This document shows positions 4,624 to 6,962 of a stretch of 6,962 nucleotides of DNA, one piece after another. The notes beneath the pieces are model-generated. The model had not been told where the DNA came from. It ran no database searches and saw nothing but the letters and a program-made list of their open reading frames with translations. Source of the stretch: Thiotrichales bacterium (GTDB taxonomy: Bacteria > Pseudomonadota > Gammaproteobacteria > UWMA-0217). The stretch is from NCBI GenBank assembly GCA_024763135.1, contig JANTGD010000189.1, positions 1 to 6,962 of the forward strand, read 5' to 3'. Position 1 is the stretch's first letter, and each line of letters starts with the position of its first letter. A program made the translations under genes and the position numbers.

Positions 4624-6666
4624 ATGAAATCACTTTTACAATCACTGTCCTTCAAGGCCCGCCTACTGTTATTGGTGGTAATCCCTTTAGTCAGTTTCGT
4701 CTTTTCCAATGTGGTGACAATTAAAAATGACTGGCAGCTCAAGCAGGACTATGCGCGTTTGGAGCATTTGGCCGCGTTCACCGGAATAGCAGCTGATCTC
4801 ATGCATTCGGTACAAACCGAGCGTGGCAAATCACTGCGGCTCTTATCCAAAAACACTCGGGGACTGGTCTCTGATTTAGCGGATAAACGCAAACAAACTG
4901 ATGTACAGATTGCCCAGTTCAATACTTTCGTCGAGTCGCTCGACTTGAGTCGTTACCGTCCAGAATTTCGGCAAATGCTCAACAAGTTGACGGAAGAACT
5001 AGAGAAGGTCCGCAACTTTCGCGGGCAAGTCTCCTCCCAATCCACGACCCGCCAGACGATTATCAGGTTCTACTCATCGATCATCACAGACCTGATCAAA
5101 GTCATCGAGCATCAAGCCACCCTGAGTCATGATGGCGCGCTGAATAATTTAATCCTTGCCTTGGCGCAATTTTCCCAACTTACCGACAATACCCGCTTGG
5201 AGCGTGCTGTGCTGATGTCGGTACTAACGGCCGGTCATTTTCCGGATGACCTGCTAACACAGTTCATCCGTCTGCAGGCTGTAGAAGAAGTAACCGCGAC
5301 GACCTTTTTGGCATTGGCACCCAGTGAGATTAAGTCCGCGTATCTCGCAGCAATGGAGGCGCCGGCAGTGCGCAGTGCGGATGCCTTACGTCAGCGGGTG
5401 CTGGAACAGCGCTCGCGCACAGATTTTGATATTGCGCCACAGGTGTGGCGAAAAGCGCAAACTCAAAAAATCGAAGATTTGAAGCAGATTGAACAAGCCC
5501 TCACCGCTCGCCTGCTCGACGGCGCACAACAAGCCTATAGGGCTGCCAATGAAGGGATCTGGTCGCACCTGATCTGGGGGATCTTCGTACTTGCGGTCAC
5601 ATTGAGCATGAGCTGGTTATTGATACAACGCATTTCCAGAGAATCCGAGCTGATGGTATCAGAGCTCCAAAAAATATCCCGAGGGCAGTTGGATCATGCG
5701 GAGTATCCCTACGACTCTCCCGCATTTCGTGCACTTAACACCATGCAGAATAACTTGATTGGTAGTACGCAGGACATGAAAAACGTGACCGCCAATCTCC
5801 ATGCCAGCGCGCGGGAGATTTCTGAAGCCAATAATGCATTGTCCGTACGTGCAGAAGCTCAAGGGAGCCATTTGGAAAAAACCGCAAGCAGCATGGAGGA
5901 AATCACGACCACAGTCACCAAGAATGCTGATAATGCGGTGCATGGGCAGGATTTATCCGGTAATGCCAAACGCCACGCACTCAATGGTCGTCAAATCGTA
6001 GCTAACGCGGTTGAAGCCATGGAACATATTAACGACGACAGTCAAAAAATTAGAGATATTATCGGTGTTATCGATGGCATAGCCTTTCAAACCAATTTGC
6101 TGGCGCTCAATGCAGCGGTCGAAGCAGCGAGAGCGGGTGACCAAGGTAAAGGCTTTTCTGTGGTCGCCTCCGAAGTCAGAACTCTGGCCCAACGTTCTGC
6201 AGAAGCCGCCCGAGAAATTAAAACACTCATCGAAGCGAGTGTGGAAAAAATTACTGTGGGTAGCCAGCTGGCCCATGATTCCGGGGAAAGTCTTGAAAAA
6301 ATCGTTCATGCTGTCAATGAAGTCAATGAATTGATCGCGCAAATCAGTCAAGCGAGCAGCGAGCAGGCAAGTGGCATTGCCCAGGTCAATCAATCCATGA
6401 TGGAGTTGGACGAAATGAATCAGCAAAATGCCGCAATGGTAGAGGAAGTTGCGGTTTCCAGTCGGCTACTGGAGGACCAGGCGGTACAGCTCGACGCCCT
6501 CTCATCGCGATATCACATCGGTGAACAAGCACCGCGCGCAATCGGCACTTCCCTGCGCGAACGCCGCGGCTCCAACCGACCGTGGGCACAAAGCGATACG
6601 CCTGCATGGTCTCCTGAAGACATTGCAACACCGCAGGAAGTCGCAGCAGCGGAGGGTCGCTGGTAA
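4624..6666 (+). CDS. Methyl-accepting chemotaxis protein with periplasmic NIT-type sensor domain
   Basis: This 680-residue inner-membrane receptor would relay a periplasmic signal to CheW/CheA. Transmembrane segment 1 is about residues 13-31. The periplasmic part, about 32-312, is all-helical and carries Val-Gln-Thr-Glu-Arg-Gly-Lys-Ser (63-70) followed by Lys-Arg-Lys-Gln-Thr-Asp, the signature of the nitrate- and nitrite-sensing NIT family (Pfam PF08376). Transmembrane segment 2 is about 314-336. The HAMP-like segment (about 337-388) is divergent: Ser-Arg-Gly-Gln-Leu resembles its usual Gly-Asp-Leu, but the conserved Pro and Asp-Glu are missing. The signalling coiled coil (about 390-625) has a methylation-type Ser-Ser-Met-Glu-Glu (422-426) and a near-perfect hairpin tip, Ile-Asp-Gly-Ile-Ala-Phe-Gln-Thr-Asn onward (483-519). 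Its alignment resembles the Tar-like 36-heptad class. The C-terminal tail (626-680) ends in Glu-Gly-Arg-Trp, without the NWETF-type pentapeptide that tethers CheR. The start has only a weak GAAGA abutting the ATG, but the signal-anchor begins at once and no other start fits. Ligand identity is inference. Confidence 0.92.
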   Translation: MKSLLQSLSFKARLLLLVVIPLVSFVFSNVVTIKNDWQLKQDYARLEHLAAFTGIAADLMHSVQTERGKSLRLLSKNTRGLVSDLADKRKQTDVQIAQFNTFVESLDLSRYRPEFRQMLNKLTEELEKVRNFRGQVSSQSTTRQTIIRFYSSIITDLIKVIEHQATLSHDGALNNLILALAQFSQLTDNTRLERAVLMSVLTAGHFPDDLLTQFIRLQAVEEVTATTFLALAPSEIKSAYLAAMEAPAVRSADALRQRVLEQRSRTDFDIAPQVWRKAQTQKIEDLKQIEQALTARLLDGAQQAYRAANEGIWSHLIWGIFVLAVTLSMSWLLIQRISRESELMVSELQKISRGQLDHAEYPYDSPAFRALNTMQNNLIGSTQDMKNVTANLHASAREISEANNALSVRAEAQGSHLEKTASSMEEITTTVTKNADNAVHGQDLSGNAKRHALNGRQIVANAVEAMEHINDDSQKIRDIIGVIDGIAFQTNLLALNAAVEAARAGDQGKGFSVVASEVRTLAQRSAEAAREIKTLIEASVEKITVGSQLAHDSGESLEKIVHAVNEVNELIAQISQASSEQASGIAQVNQSMMELDEMNQQNAAMVEEVAVSSRLLEDQAVQLDALSSRYHIGEQAPRAIGTSLRERRGSNRPWAQSDTPAWSPEDIATPQEVAAAEGRW

Positions 6667-6820
6667 TCAATTGGCTGAGCTAGGTGCTGACTATTACCAA
6701 AAGAATCGTAACGACTCAGCGAGTTGTTAAAACATGAAGTTACTGCTCAGATTACTTCTGAAATACGTCAGATCAAGGTGACAAATAGGAGTCTACCTAC
6801 ACCCGTCAATGGCCATTTTT

Positions 6821-6839
6821 AATGCAGAGTTGGTGCATT
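6821..6839. repeat. Small inverted repeat after the chemoreceptor gene
   Basis: AATGCA (6821-6826) and TGCATT (6834-6839) are exact arms around seven bases. The stem is AT-rich and no T-run follows on the plus strand, so it is a poor terminator candidate. The rest of the spacer 6667-6870 shows no gene and no strong terminator. Confidence 0.3.
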
Positions 6840-6870
6840 TGAGTAGCTACAGAGCTTCCTAAAGCCTTAG

Positions 6871-6962
6871 CAGGCTGTTGAAAAACTCTCAGGTGAGTGC
6901 GAGACAAGGCAAAATCTGGAGAAAAAGCGCAGTTTACACGCAGTAAATGAGCATTTTGAGCC
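6871..6962. mobile_element. 5' part of a MITE-like inverted-repeat element (copy 2)
   Basis: The left terminal inverted repeat (6871-6892) starts CAGGCTGTTGAAAAACTC and is the reverse complement of 100-121 except for one base. From 6888 to the end the sequence is identical to 1-75, after which the window stops, so the last 46 bases and the right terminal repeat are not seen here. The element is preceded by TTAG (6867-6870). Same orientation as copy 1. No coding capacity. Confidence 0.7.
6888..6962 (+). repeat. 75-bp exact direct repeat, right copy
   Basis: Identical to 1-75 and in the same orientation, reaching the last base of the window. Confidence 0.95.

Noticed and set aside
5953..6426. 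Long open frame on the minus strand inside the chemoreceptor gene
   Set aside because: It is antisense to the most conserved part of the MCP signalling domain, whose protein sequence is unmistakable; the frame has no start signals or domain.

Overview
The window looks like a stretch of Gram-negative, probably gammaproteobacterial, chromosome. The reasons are a lipobox lipoprotein, an OmpA-type outer-membrane protein with an intact peptidoglycan-binding signature, a transmembrane methyl-accepting chemotaxis protein (MCP) of the Tar-like helical class, and a short-inverted-repeat element whose ends (CAGGCTGTTGAAAAACTC type) I recall as common in proteobacterial genomes. Genus cannot be fixed by reading. 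There is no replication, partition, phage or conjugation gene.

Layout. Positions 1-121 hold the 3' part of a miniature inverted-repeat element, and 6871-6962 hold its 5' part; the two share an exact 75-base block that sits exactly at both ends of the window. Positions 122-462 form a gene-free leader rich in competing inverted repeats. Positions 463-2544 (+) encode a large predicted outer-membrane lipoprotein with two cadherin-like beta-sandwich domains followed by a seven-bladed FG-GAP-type propeller. Positions 2545-2959 are a convergent spacer with a REP-like hairpin, a ~104-base imperfect palindrome and a 15-base palindrome next to the following stop codon. Positions 2960-3976 (-) encode an OmpA-family barrel plus peptidoglycan anchor. 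Positions 3977-4623 are a long divergent spacer with two stem-loops in the ompA-like leader and a possible promoter for the next gene. Positions 4624-6666 (+) encode an MCP whose periplasmic part is a nitrate/nitrite-sensing-type (NIT) domain. Positions 6667-6870 hold no gene.

How the genes fit together. The three genes are separately transcribed (one +, one -, one +) with wide spacers, so they do not form an operon. All three products act at the cell envelope: a surface or periplasm-facing lipoprotein, a wall-anchored barrel and an inner-membrane receptor. The sequence gives no direct evidence that they cooperate. I see no CRISPR array, toxin-antitoxin pair, defence island or biosynthetic cluster. 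The most interesting material is non-coding: the terminal repeat element with its TTAG flanks, the multi-partner inverted repeats at 122-225, and the pseudo-palindrome at 2811-2914.
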